DNA of 64,000 nt from JAIVGV01 sp031425275 (GTDB taxonomy: Bacteria > Acidobacteriota > Blastocatellia > Pyrinomonadales > Pyrinomonadaceae): positions 1 through 64,000 of the forward strand of contig JANPJA010000091.1 of assembly GCA_031425275.1 (NCBI GenBank), given 5' to 3'. Position 1 is the stretch's first letter. Every line of letters begins with the position of its first letter. The notes below the pieces were generated by a model. It searched no databases. It had not been told where the DNA came from and saw nothing but the letters and a program-made list of their open reading frames with translations. Below, in pieces: positions 1-8,163 of this stretch. The position numbers and the translations under genes were made by a program.

Positions 1-1206
1 CGTCCCGTTCTGTGCGACGACCGAGCCGCCGCCGGCGAGCTGGTAGGTGCGCGTGCCGGGACGCAGCAGCTCGCTGAAATCGCCGACGCGCATCCGCGCC
101 GTGGGGACGGGGACGGCCTGCGGGTCGCCGGAGCCGCCGAAGATCGGCGTGGCGTTGCGGCGCAGCTCGGTCGAGAAGAAGAAGAAGGAGCGGTTGCGGC
201 CGTCGTAGAAGTAGGGCGTGCCCTCGCCGAAGCGCGGCAGGTAGATGGGGCCGCCGACGACGCCGCCGAAGTTGTGCGTCACGTAGTTGGGGACGCGGTT
301 GGTCAAGTCGTCGTCGAACTGCGAGGCCGCCGCGCTCAGGAAGCGTCCCTGATACTGCTCGAAGGCCGTGCCGTGCACCGAGTTGCCGCCCGACTTGATC
401 GTCGTCGAGATGATGCCCCCGCCCGCGCGGCCCGACTCGGCCGGCGGCACGCTCGTCTCGACCTTGAACTCGGCGATGGCGTCGGGGCTCGGGAAGATGG
501 CGATCTGGCCGAACTGCGCCTCGTTGTTGTCCACGCCGTCGAGCGAGAAGTTGTTGTTGGTGGCGCGCGCGCCGTTGACGACCAGGACCGATCCGCCCGA
601 CTCGCGGAAGCGCGTGGACTCGGTGTTGTTCTGCCCGCCGCCGCCGGAGACGAAGTTGCCGCCGCCGCCGAGCAGACCCAAGTTCGGGCGCGAGACGCCG
701 GGCGAGAGCGCGGCGAGCTGCGTGAAGTTGCGCTGCGGGATCGGCAGGTCGGTCACTTCGCGGCCCGTGATCACGTCGCCGCGAACGCTCGACTCGCTCT
801 CGACGAGCGGGGCGTCGCCCGTCACCGTCACCACCTCGCCCGACGCGGCGCTGACTTCGAGCTGCGCGTCGAAGGGGACGCGCGAACTGGTCTGCACCAC
901 GAGCGCGTCGTTGACCACGCCCTTGAAGCCGGCCGCCGCGATCTCGGCCCGGTAGGTGGCGGGGTCGAGGTTGGTGATGGTGTAAACGCCGTCGTCGCTC
1001 GTCATCGCCTCGCGCGTCTCGCCGGTGGCTTTATTCAACAGCGTGACTTTGGCGTCCTTGACGAGCGCGCCGTTGGGGTCTGTGACGACGCCCGTGACGG
1101 TGCTCTTGTTGGACTGCGCGGCGGACGGGAAGGCGAAAGCGGCCAGACCGATAAACAGCAGGAAGAGACGGGAGACGGTAAGCGGCAGACGTGGGGAGTG
1201 TTTCAT
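1..1206 (-). CDS. Oar-like TonB-dependent receptor (3' end outside window)
   Basis: N-terminal 402 residues of a large outer-membrane receptor; the C-terminal barrel lies beyond base 1. Translation from ATG at 1204-1206 gives a signal peptide ending near AFAFPSAAQS, then a carboxypeptidase-regulatory-like beta-sandwich (about residues 35-115, GVVTDPNGALVKDAKVTL) and a plug region with GDVITGREVTDLPIPQRN and NGARATNNNFSLDGVDNNEA, which are hallmark Oar/RagA-type plug motifs. FFFFSTELRR begins the strand region. This class transports or binds large substrates at the outer membrane and is greatly expanded in Acidobacteriota (family knowledge). The substrate cannot be told. A promoter-like site lies about 190 bp upstream. 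Confidence 0.9.
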   Translation of the reverse strand, partial: MKHSPRLPLTVSRLFLLFIGLAAFAFPSAAQSNKSTVTGVVTDPNGALVKDAKVTLLNKATGETREAMTSDDGVYTITNLDPATYRAEIAAAGFKGVVNDALVVQTSSRVPFDAQLEVSAASGEVVTVTGDAPLVESESSVRGDVITGREVTDLPIPQRNFTQLAALSPGVSRPNLGLLGGGGNFVSGGGGQNNTESTRFRESGGSVLVVNGARATNNNFSLDGVDNNEAQFGQIAIFPSPDAIAEFKVETSVPPAESGRAGGGIISTTIKSGGNSVHGTAFEQYQGRFLSAAASQFDDDLTNRVPNYVTHNFGGVVGGPIYLPRFGEGTPYFYDGRNRSFFFFSTELRRNATPIFGGSGDPQAVPVPTARMRVGDFSELLRPGTRTYQLAGGGSVVAQNGT

Positions 1207-1395
1207 AACTGAAGCCTCGCGAAGCGGAGAAAAGGCCGACGAGTCGCCGCGTCTGCTCCGTGCTCCGGCAGTCGTCAGACGTGGCTGACGGAGTCGGTCT
1301 CGTAGCGAGAGAGGGCGGCGGCCCTCCGGCAAAAAATATTCAATTGGTTGAAGACAGAGCGCGCGGCAAGGTTTGTTGCCTAATCGAACGAAGAT

Positions 1396-1424
1396 TATTT
1401 AATACAGATTTGAGGGACTGTCAA
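1396..1424 (-). promoter_or_regulatory. Sigma70-like promoter for the TonB receptor gene
   Basis: On the minus strand a perfect -35 TTGACA (1419-1424) is followed after 17 bp by TAAATA (1396-1401). It lies in an unusually AT-rich stretch of the 359-bp gap 1207-1565, upstream of the receptor start, and would give a leader of roughly 180 nt. The rest of the gap shows no gene. The -10 match is only moderate. Confidence 0.5.
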
Positions 1425-1565
1425 TATTTTTTTCACCCGGCGGAGCGCGCCGCTGACTTCATTTTTTAAACGTAACGCGGCTCGCGCCTCACGGCCGGGT
1501 GCGGCCAAACGCTCCGGCGAGTGGCGGCGGGGCATCTGAGATGTTGCTTCCCGGCCGAAGGAAAT

Positions 1566-2090
1566 TCATCTCACGCCGAGGGTCACGAACTGCCGGCCGC
1601 TGTAGAGCCGAACTTCCCGCCCCTGCTTTTGCATCAGCAACGGACGCGGGCGGCGCAGAGTTCGGTCGGCCGTCGCGGCGACCGAGAGCACCTGACGCCC
1701 GCCCACGTCGAAGACGTTAAACTTGCCGTCGTCGGTGAAGCCGAAGCCGTACGCGCCGGTCTGTAACTCCTGCCCTTCGACCCGGACGGCGTCGTCGGTG
1801 ATCAGGAAGCCCTCGTACTTGGCCCGCACCTCGACCGAGTAGCCGGAGGTATCGACCAACCCGGCGACGACGTGGCGTCCGGGGCCGAAGCGCGCGGCGG
1901 CCGAGTTGCGCGTCTGCGTCGGCGCGCTCTGCCCCTCGAAGTAGAAGCCGGGCGGGACGACCCGCGCCAGCGCCGCGCCGGAGAGGACGACGACGGGCGA
2001 CTCCGCCTGCGCGAGGCCGAGCGCGGGCAGGAAGGAGACGGTCAGCAGCGCGAGCAGGGCGTTGCGGCGATAGACTTTCAACCTCGACAT
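1566..2090 (-). CDS. Secreted protein of unknown function
   Basis: 174 residues from ATG at 2088-2090, preceded by GAGGTGAAAC as a plausible ribosome site. Residues 1-27 form a signal peptide (RNALLALLTVSFLPALGLAQ). The rest is a small beta-rich domain with GFYFEGQSAPTQTRNSAAA and a terminal LYSGRQFVTLGVR. I do not recognise a family. It is divergent from the FG-GAP gene at 2283 and sits downstream of nothing on its strand, so it is probably monocistronic. The protein is likely periplasmic. Confidence 0.7.
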   Translation of the reverse strand: MSRLKVYRRNALLALLTVSFLPALGLAQAESPVVVLSGAALARVVPPGFYFEGQSAPTQTRNSAAARFGPGRHVVAGLVDTSGYSVEVRAKYEGFLITDDAVRVEGQELQTGAYGFGFTDDGKFNVFDVGGRQVLSVAATADRTLRRPRPLLMQKQGREVRLYSGRQFVTLGVR

Positions 2091-2192
2091 GTTTCACCTC
2101 GGGAGTTGGCGTTCGCGGGATCAGGCGGATGATAGCCGACAACAAGTGTCGCGCGAAAGAGGCGAAGGCGCGTCTCACTAAAGCGTCGCGCT

Positions 2193-2222
2193 TTGACAGC
2201 GGGCCGGGCCAGTCGTTATGTT
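2193..2222 (+). promoter_or_regulatory. Promoter-like site upstream of the CRTAC1 gene
   Basis: TTGACA at 2193-2198 and TATGTT at 2217-2222 are separated by 18 bp, 60 bp upstream of the chosen start at 2283. The -35 is a perfect match and the -10 a weak one. Confidence 0.4.
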
Positions 2223-2282
2223 GACGCGGCTCCCTACAGGCCCGCGGCCAAGCCGGATAATCCGTACTTCCAAGAAGCAATA

Positions 2283-4145
2283 ATGATGCAAAAAAGTTCT
2301 ACGCCCGCCCGCGCGTTTTTAATTCTCGCCCTCTTTCTGATGTTGGCCGCGCCGTCGCCCGCGCAAGGCCCCGCGCCGCAGCCCAAGCCGGGCATGGGCA
2401 CGGCCTCGACGGGCGAGGCGCGCGCCTACGCCTCGCGCCGCACCGTCGGGATCACCGACGCGAAAGCCCCGCCCGTTTTCGAGGACGTGACGGCCAAGAC
2501 CGCCCTCGCCGCGTTCCGCCACCGGGCGGGCGGCAAGGTCAAAGACTACATCGTCGATACGCCTGCGGGCGGCGTCGCCGTCTTCGACTACGACAACGAC
2601 GCGCGCCCCGACATCTACCTCCTCAACGGCTCGACCTTCGCCGCGATGGCCGGCAAGGAGAAAGCCCCGCGCGCCGCGCTCTACCGGAACAAGGGCAACT
2701 GGCAGTTTGAAGACGTGACGGAGCGGGCGGGCGTGGCGAACGAGCGGTGGGGCTTCGGCGTCGCGGCCGGCGACTACGACAACGACGGCGACGCCGACAT
2801 GTTCGTCGGCAACTACGGCGTCTCGCGGCTCTACCGCAACAACGGCGACGGCACGTTCACCGACGTGGCGGAGAAACTCGGCGTCGCGCGCAAAGGCTGG
2901 TCAACCGGCGCGAGCTTCGGCGACTACGACCGCGACGGCCGCCTCGATCTCTTCGTCCCCGGCTACGTCGTCTTCGACCAGAGCGATCTGCCGCCGAGTC
3001 CTTCGGACGCGGGGCGGCCGGGCGGCGTCGCGCAGAACTTCTGCCAGTTCCGCGGCGTGCCCGTCATGTGCGGCCCGCGCGGACTCAAAGGCGAGCGCGA
3101 CACGCTCTATCATCAAAAGGCGGACGGCACGTTCGAGGACGTGACGACTAAGCTCGGCGTCATCGACCCGGAGGGCTACTACGGCTTCGCCTCCGCCTTC
3201 GTCCACGCCAACGACGACGATCTGCTCGACCTCATCGTCGTCAACGACTCGACGCCGAAACAGCTCTACATCAACAAAGGCGACGGCACGTTCGAGGAGG
3301 TCGGCTACGAGGCGGGCGTGGCCTTGAACGAGAACGGCCGCGAGCAGGCCGGGATGGGACTCGGCGTCGGCGACTACGACAACGACGGCCGCGTCGATTT
3401 CTACGTCACGAACTTCTCCGACGACTCCAACACGCTTTACCACAACGACGGCGAGGGCAACTTCACGGACGTGACGTTTCAGGCGGGCCACGGCGAGCCG
3501 ACGATCCCCTTCCTCGGCTGGGGCACGACCTTCCTCGACTTCGACAACGACGGCTGGAAGGACGTGCTCGTCGCCAACGGCCACGTCTATCCGCAGGTGG
3601 ATGAGAATCAGTGGGGCACGTCGTGGGCGCAGCAACTCCTCCTCTTCCGCAACTCGCCGAAAGCGCGCGCGGCGGAGAAGGAGTTGAGCGATCGCGTCTT
3701 CGAGCGCGTCCCGGCCGCGCCCGCGAGCGGCCTCGCGAACGCCTACGCCGCGCGCGGCCTCGCCGTCGCGGACTTCGACGGCGACGGACGCCTCGACGCC
3801 GTCGTCAACAACTGCGACGCCGCGCCGGCCCTCCTGCGCAACGTCACCGACTCGAAGCACCACTGGCTCACCATCCGACTCGTCGGCGACCCGGCCAAGA
3901 AAAGCCCGCGCGACGCCACGGGCGCGCTCGCGTACGTCACGGCCGGCGGCACGCGCCAGCGGCTCGACGCCGTGAGCGGCGCGGGCTACGCCTCGCAGAA
4001 CGACCCGTCGCTACACGTCGGGCTCGGCGCGGCGACGAAGATCGACAAACTGGAAATCAAGTGGCCCTCCGGCGCGACCGAGACCGTCGCCGTCGCGGGC
4101 GTGGATCGCGTCGTCACGATCACGGAAGGCAAAGGCGCGAAGTAA
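2283..4145 (+). CDS. Secreted CRTAC1 family protein with FG-GAP/VCBS and ASPIC/UnbV domains
   Basis: 620 residues from ATG 2283 (the upstream in-frame extension from 2193 lacks a signal peptide). Signal peptide at 1-27 (ARAFLILALFLMLAAPSPAQ). At least six FG-GAP/VCBS repeats with calcium-binding loops of the type GDYDNDGDADMFVGNYG, FLDFDNDGWKDVLVANGH and ADFDGDGRLDAVVNN form a predicted beta-propeller. The last 100 residues are an ASPIC/UnbV domain (VSGAGYASQNDPSLHVGLG, IKWPSGATETV). Such proteins are exported and thought to bind ligands or surfaces; enzymatic activity is not indicated. The gene ends into the TAGCTGT repeat and a strong hairpin. Confidence 0.92.
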   Translation: MMQKSSTPARAFLILALFLMLAAPSPAQGPAPQPKPGMGTASTGEARAYASRRTVGITDAKAPPVFEDVTAKTALAAFRHRAGGKVKDYIVDTPAGGVAVFDYDNDARPDIYLLNGSTFAAMAGKEKAPRAALYRNKGNWQFEDVTERAGVANERWGFGVAAGDYDNDGDADMFVGNYGVSRLYRNNGDGTFTDVAEKLGVARKGWSTGASFGDYDRDGRLDLFVPGYVVFDQSDLPPSPSDAGRPGGVAQNFCQFRGVPVMCGPRGLKGERDTLYHQKADGTFEDVTTKLGVIDPEGYYGFASAFVHANDDDLLDLIVVNDSTPKQLYINKGDGTFEEVGYEAGVALNENGREQAGMGLGVGDYDNDGRVDFYVTNFSDDSNTLYHNDGEGNFTDVTFQAGHGEPTIPFLGWGTTFLDFDNDGWKDVLVANGHVYPQVDENQWGTSWAQQLLLFRNSPKARAAEKELSDRVFERVPAAPASGLANAYAARGLAVADFDGDGRLDAVVNNCDAAPALLRNVTDSKHHWLTIRLVGDPAKKSPRDATGALAYVTAGGTRQRLDAVSGAGYASQNDPSLHVGLGAATKIDKLEIKWPSGATETVAVAGVDRVVTITEGKGAK

Positions 4146-4148
4146 GGA

Positions 4149-4186
4149 TAGCTGTTAGCTGTTAGCTGTTAGCTGTTAGCTGTTAG
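4149..4186 (+). repeat. TAGCTGT heptamer tandem repeat
   Basis: Five exact copies of TAGCTGT plus three bases, beginning 3 bp after the CRTAC1 stop codon. A diverged inverted partner (GCTAATGGCTAACAGCT) lies at 4259-4275, so the two arms bracket the terminator hairpin at 4197-4230. The same word builds the palindrome at 8051-8156. Confidence 0.9.
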
Positions 4187-4196
4187 TCAAACAAGA

Positions 4197-4230
4197 GGCG
4201 GGCGGCAGTCACATCGAACTGCCGCCCGCC
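4197..4230. terminator. Bidirectional terminator hairpin
   Basis: A perfect 13-bp GC-rich stem (4197-4209 with 4218-4230) and 8-nt loop lie between two convergent genes. It is flanked on both sides by T-rich sequence in the outgoing direction (TTCTGTTTC to the right, TCTTGTTTG read leftward), as expected for a hairpin that stops both transcripts. Confidence 0.7.
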
Positions 4231-4276
4231 TTCTGTTTCAACTAAGTGCCAACGTGCTGCTAATGGCTAACAGCTT

Positions 4277-5488
4277 TCAGGCGGCCTGCACGGAGGCGAA
4301 CTTGCGCGCGAGGACGAGGCTGATCGCGCCGAGCAGGGTCGGCTGGTCGCCGAGGATGGAAGGGACGATCTGCGCCGAGGGCAGGCCGCGCCGAATGCTG
4401 CGGTTGACCGGCTCGACTAAGGCTTCGGCGACGAGCGGCCATGCGCGCGCGATGGGGCCGCCGACGACCACCGTCTCGGGGCTGAGGCCCACGATCAGAT
4501 TCGAGATGCCGATGCCGAGGTAGTGCGCCGTCTCGGTGAGCGCGGAACGGGCCGCCCCCTCGCCCGCGAGCGCGCGGTCAACCACTTCGGCGAGCGTGAG
4601 GCCGGGCGAGCCGTCGGCGTCGCCGCCCGCACGATTCGTCGTCTTGAGGTAGCGCGCGACCGCCGCGCGGCCCGAGGCGTACGACTCCCAGCAGTCGCGG
4701 TTGCCGCACGAGCAGGCGACGGGGCCGTGCTCGCCCACCACCATGTGGCCGAACTCGCCGGCCGCGCCGCGCTCGCCGCGGTAAATCTGCCCGTCGAAGA
4801 CGATCCCCGTGCCGATGCCTTCGGCCACCAAGACCATGATGAAGTCGCGCGCCTGAGAGACTTCGGGGCGGCCGAACCAGAGCGCGGCGAGCGCGGCGGC
4901 GTTGGCGTCGTTGTCGATGATCACGTCGAGGCCGCTGGCCCGGCGGAGTTCTTCGACGACCGGCCAATCGCGCCACTTGAACCACGGGATATAGACGGCG
5001 CGGCCGTTATCGGGATCGATGAGGCCGGGGAGGCTCACGCCGACGCCCTCGAATTGTCCCGGGGCGGCCCGGCCCGCCAACTCGCGCACCTGCCCCGCGA
5101 TGCGCTCGATCATCCGGTGCGGGTCGGTCTCGTTCGGGACGCACGCGCGCTCGATGACGCGGCCGGCCAGGTCGCTCGTCGCGACGGTCGTGCCCGAGGG
5201 CGTCACGTCCACGCCGATGGCCATCGCGCCGGCCGTGCGCAGTTGCAGCATCGTCGGACGCCGCCCCCCGGTCGATTCGCCCTCGCCGATCTCTTCGATG
5301 AGGCCGGCGGTTTTCAACTCCTCGACGATGGTCGAGATGGTCGAGCGTTGGAGGGAGGTGGAGCGCGCGATCTGTGCGCGCGAAATGCGGTTGTGATCGC
5401 GCACGTAGTTGAGCACGATCTGGCGGTTGATGTCGCGGATGGTGCGCGAGCGGGCGGCTTGCGCCTTCTTCAGATCGATACGTCGCAT
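4277..5488 (-). CDS. ROK family transcriptional regulator/sugar kinase
   Basis: 403 residues from ATG at 5486-5488; the reading frame stays open upstream to 5626 but that stretch is Arg-rich and unlike the family. An N-terminal MarR-like winged helix (VRDHNRISRAQIARSTSLQR, residues about 20-80) is followed by the ROK ATPase fold with a GVGVSLPGLID phosphate loop, DNDANAAALA, and the zinc motif GPVACSCGNRDCWE. Family knowledge: XylR/NagC-type ROK proteins repress sugar-use operons and may bind or phosphorylate the inducing sugar. No sugar operon is adjacent, so the target is unknown. It converges on the CRTAC1 gene. Confidence 0.92.
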   Translation of the reverse strand: MRRIDLKKAQAARSRTIRDINRQIVLNYVRDHNRISRAQIARSTSLQRSTISTIVEELKTAGLIEEIGEGESTGGRRPTMLQLRTAGAMAIGVDVTPSGTTVATSDLAGRVIERACVPNETDPHRMIERIAGQVRELAGRAAPGQFEGVGVSLPGLIDPDNGRAVYIPWFKWRDWPVVEELRRASGLDVIIDNDANAAALAALWFGRPEVSQARDFIMVLVAEGIGTGIVFDGQIYRGERGAAGEFGHMVVGEHGPVACSCGNRDCWESYASGRAAVARYLKTTNRAGGDADGSPGLTLAEVVDRALAGEGAARSALTETAHYLGIGISNLIVGLSPETVVVGGPIARAWPLVAEALVEPVNRSIRRGLPSAQIVPSILGDQPTLLGAISLVLARKFASVQAA

Positions 5489-5856
5489 GTGTGCCGTTAA
5501 TTTCCGCAACGCCCGCCCGCGCCGGTTGCGGGCGCGTGACGGCCGTGGGTCGTGAGTCTTTCCCCTCCGGCTCCGGTCCGTCAGCCGAAACGCTATCTTG
5601 TATTGCTTCGCCGCCCCGTGCGTCAACCCTTTTTCTTCGTCACCCGCGAAAGCACGGCCGGACGATGCCTCAAGCCCGTGGCCGCTTCGTGCGTTCCAAC
5701 AAACGGGAACGGGCGCGCCCGGCGTGCGTGTGTACAGCGGCTCCCGGTTGGGCGCGACTCACGCGGGCGTGCCTCTACAGTCGGCCGCGCGCAACCGCGA
5801 TTCGCTTGGGACGATCCGCCCGGGAAGTTAGTCACGACAGGGAAAGAGGAGACATC

Positions 5857-6663
5857 ATGTTCGCACGAAAATTCGGATTCGCCGCCGTCTTCGCGCTCGC
5901 GCTGGCGGCGGCCCCAGCCGCCGCCAGCGCGCAGGAGTCGAAGCCGGCCGCGGCCGTCGCGCCGCCGGACAACTACGTCAACCACACGAGCTTTAAGAAC
6001 CGCATCCTCGAAGTCAGCCACCGCGACCCCGAAAGCCTGCTCTCGGTGCTCAAGCTGCTGACGAGCGGGCACAAGGGCGCGGGCATTTCGGCCGACCGCG
6101 CCTTCCGCACGCTCACCGTCCGCGACTTCCCCGAAAACATCACGGCCGTCGAAGACGCGCTCAAGCGGCTCGACACGATTGAGGGCGCGCGTCCCGAAGT
6201 CGAGCTGCGGATGCACGTCCTCATCGCCTCGAACGCCGACGGCGCGGGCGGCCAGTTCCCCGCCGAGCTGAAAGAAGTGGTCAACGGGTTGCAGTCAACG
6301 CTCAACTTCAAACACTACCAACTGCTGACGACCATCCTGCAACGCACGAAGGAGCGGGGCGGCTACACCCCGAACATCATGGGCGAGGGATCGGCGCAGG
6401 TGACGACGCCCGCCGCGGCCGCGCCCGTCACCTACCGCTACGGGTATCAGGCCAACTCGCTCGCGCTGAGCACCACCCCCGCGGGCCAGACGACCGCGCA
6501 GCTCGGCGGCTTCTACTTCCAGCTCACGGGCGACGCCGCCGGGGGCAGCGCCTCCGTGCGCGGCGACGTGGGGCTGCGCGAGGGCGAGCGCGTCGTCGTC
6601 GGCACGGCGGGGCTGCGCGACAAGGCCCTCATCGTCGTGCTCACGGCGAGACTGATCAAGTAG
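5857..6663 (+). CDS. Periplasmic protein with secretin N-domain-like repeat
   Basis: 268 residues from ATG 5857, with AGAGGAG 6-12 bases upstream. Signal peptide at residues 1-28 (FAAVFALALAAAPAAASAQE). Residues about 40-120 (DRAFRTLTVRDFPENITAVE, LKRLDTIEGARPEVELRMHV) match the pattern of the short beta-alpha-beta N-domains of secretins (GspD/PilQ), in which LD is followed by a paired strand. The C-terminal half has no secretin pore signature and ends with ALIVVLTARLIK. No other secretion genes are nearby, so a role in type II/IV machinery is only a guess. Confidence 0.6.
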   Translation: MFARKFGFAAVFALALAAAPAAASAQESKPAAAVAPPDNYVNHTSFKNRILEVSHRDPESLLSVLKLLTSGHKGAGISADRAFRTLTVRDFPENITAVEDALKRLDTIEGARPEVELRMHVLIASNADGAGGQFPAELKEVVNGLQSTLNFKHYQLLTTILQRTKERGGYTPNIMGEGSAQVTTPAAAAPVTYRYGYQANSLALSTTPAGQTTAQLGGFYFQLTGDAAGGSASVRGDVGLREGERVVVGTAGLRDKALIVVLTARLIK

Positions 6664-6696
6664 CCGACGGGTGAAACAAAGAGTAGGGAAAGCAAG

Positions 6697-6739
6697 AGGC
6701 AAAGGGCGCGATGGTCAGTCACCATCGCGCCCTTTGCCT
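6697..6739. terminator. Long bidirectional terminator-like hairpin
   Basis: A perfect 19-bp stem (6697-6715 with 6721-6739) and 5-nt loop sit between the convergent genes ending at 6663 and 6762. There is no clear T tract, so rho-independent action is likely but not certain. Confidence 0.65.
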
Positions 6740-6761
6740 GTGCCCTCTCCCGTTTTTCACT

Positions 6762-7433
6762 TCACTTGAGTATCGGGTGCGAGCCGCCGCGCGAGTGATC
6801 CATGGTCTGGCGGAAGCGTGCGGGGTCGTTGTGGTAGAGGACGAGATGTTCGCCTTCGTAGCGCACCACGTCGGCGACGCGGCCGAAGTCGCGCTCGTGC
6901 TCGGCGATGACGAAGGAGGCGGGGCCGAACGACGAGACGATGCCGGCCGCGAAGACGTACCCGCCCTGATCGTATTCGCTCCCCGCGTACTGCGCCGCCC
7001 CGATGGCGATGTCGGGCGAGTAGCCGCCGTCGCCGCCCCGCACGCGGTCGGCGCGGGCGATGAAGACGGTGTAGTCCGAGTGCCGGAGCAGTGCGCGGTA
7101 GTTATTCCGGCGCGCGACGGCGAACAGTTCGGCGAGGCCGCGGTCGATGGCGGCGAGCATCTCGGAGCGCGGCTTCGCGACGGACGCGACGCGCGCGCCG
7201 CGCGGCGTCTCGGTCAGGTGGCGGAAGCGGTCGCCCGTGTAGCTCTCGGCCTGCGCGAGTGCGCGCCGGTCAACCCCCGCGCGCCGCTGCTGCGCCGAGG
7301 CCGTCCGCGTCGTTGCCCCGGCCGGCGCGAGCAACAGGCCCGCGGCCGCGACGCCGGCGACGATTCGCGCCAGCCGCGACTTCAAGCTACCCCTCCGCCG
7401 TCCCGATCTCACGCTTCCTTCCATCCGCCTCAT
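6762..7433 (-). CDS. Exported protein of unknown function
   Basis: 223 residues from ATG at 7431-7433 (a second ATG at 7422-7424 is possible). A basic N-terminus (RSGRRRGSLKSR) precedes a hydrophobic segment, IVAGVAAAGLLLAPAGA, that looks like a signal peptide. The mature part contains YTVFIARADRV, SPDIAIGAAQYAGSEYDQGG and YVFAAGIVSSFGPASFVIAE, suggesting a compact alpha/beta domain, and ends RQTMDHSRGGSHPILK. I recognise no family. It is followed downstream by a hairpin shared with the convergent secretin-like gene. Confidence 0.7.
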   Translation of the reverse strand: MRRMEGSVRSGRRRGSLKSRLARIVAGVAAAGLLLAPAGATTRTASAQQRRAGVDRRALAQAESYTGDRFRHLTETPRGARVASVAKPRSEMLAAIDRGLAELFAVARRNNYRALLRHSDYTVFIARADRVRGGDGGYSPDIAIGAAQYAGSEYDQGGYVFAAGIVSSFGPASFVIAEHERDFGRVADVVRYEGEHLVLYHNDPARFRQTMDHSRGGSHPILK

Positions 7434-7620
7434 CTTCGCCACCCCGTTGTTCTTCGACTCAAAAAAGAGACGCCCGCTCGAGACGCCGGGGGTTTCGTCC
7501 AACAGCACTTGAGCGGGCGTCGTCAGGCCCTTTTGTTTTTCGGCGCGGGCGGATTCTCTCGTCCCGGCCGCGCCCGCCCGAAGCGTCTCGCGCGCGGCGT
7601 AAAAGTCCGGCGCGCGGGCG

Positions 7621-7836
7621 TCAGTTGTCGCCCTTTTTTCGGTTATCGTTCCCGCGTTCGCCGTTGCGCCGCTCGTCGCCTTTAGGCTCTTTCTCGCCTT
7701 TGGGCACGACCTTCTCGGTCTTCGGCGGCGGGTCTTTCCGCTCGTCCTTCTTCTGGGCGGCCGCGTAGCCGTGCGCCCCCGCCGAGAGGACACAAGCCGT
7801 AATGGCCGTCGCCAAAAATGTGCGTAGAGTTTTCAT
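7621..7836 (-). CDS. Small secreted highly charged protein
   Basis: 71 residues from ATG at 7834-7836; a GTG directly before it (7837-7839) is an alternative, and GAGGAG lies a few bases upstream of both. Signal peptide LRTFLATAITACVLSAGAHG is followed by about 45 residues made almost only of K, E, D, R, N, G and P (KKDERKDPPPKTEK, NGERGNDNRKKGDN), probably disordered. Short lysine/proline-rich exported proteins like this recur in Acidobacteriota, but no function is known to me. Confidence 0.65.
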   Translation of the reverse strand: MKTLRTFLATAITACVLSAGAHGYAAAQKKDERKDPPPKTEKVVPKGEKEPKGDERRNGERGNDNRKKGDN

Positions 7837-8050
7837 CACTTAACTACTCCTCCTCATGTCCACTTCGGATATGAGACTCGCATGGGGAGGGTCGAGGAGA
7901 GACGCGCTCGTCTCTGCCTAAACACTGAGCAAGGAGGATGCCAAAGAACTCCGCGCCGCGCAAACTAACTCTTTCCGGTCTTTACTTTACCGCCGCCGCC
8001 GCCCCGGACACGCTTTCCGGCGCGACTCATACGGTATCGTGTAGGAACCG

Positions 8051-8156
8051 GGTAGCTCTTAGCCGTTAGCGGTTAGCTCTTAGCTGTTAGCCAAACCATA
8101 ACTCTGCTTTTTCTGGCTAAGAGCTAAGAGCTAACCGCTAACCGCTATCAGCTACC
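8051..8156. repeat. Palindrome built from TTAGCNN heptamers
   Basis: Two 42-nt arms (8051-8092 and 8115-8156) pair at 38 of 42 positions around a 22-nt spacer. Each arm is a chain of seven-base words of the form TTAGCTC, TTAGCGG, TTAGCCG and TTAGCTG. It occupies the gap 7837-8163, between the small secreted protein and the 3' end of the propeller gene. The remainder of that gap shows no gene. Confidence 0.85.
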
Positions 8157-8163
8157 CGCTTCC

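Noticed and set aside
5488..5626. Longer N-terminus for the ROK regulator
   Set aside because: The upstream codons are Arg-rich and unlike any ROK protein; the winged helix begins shortly after the ATG at 5486-5488.
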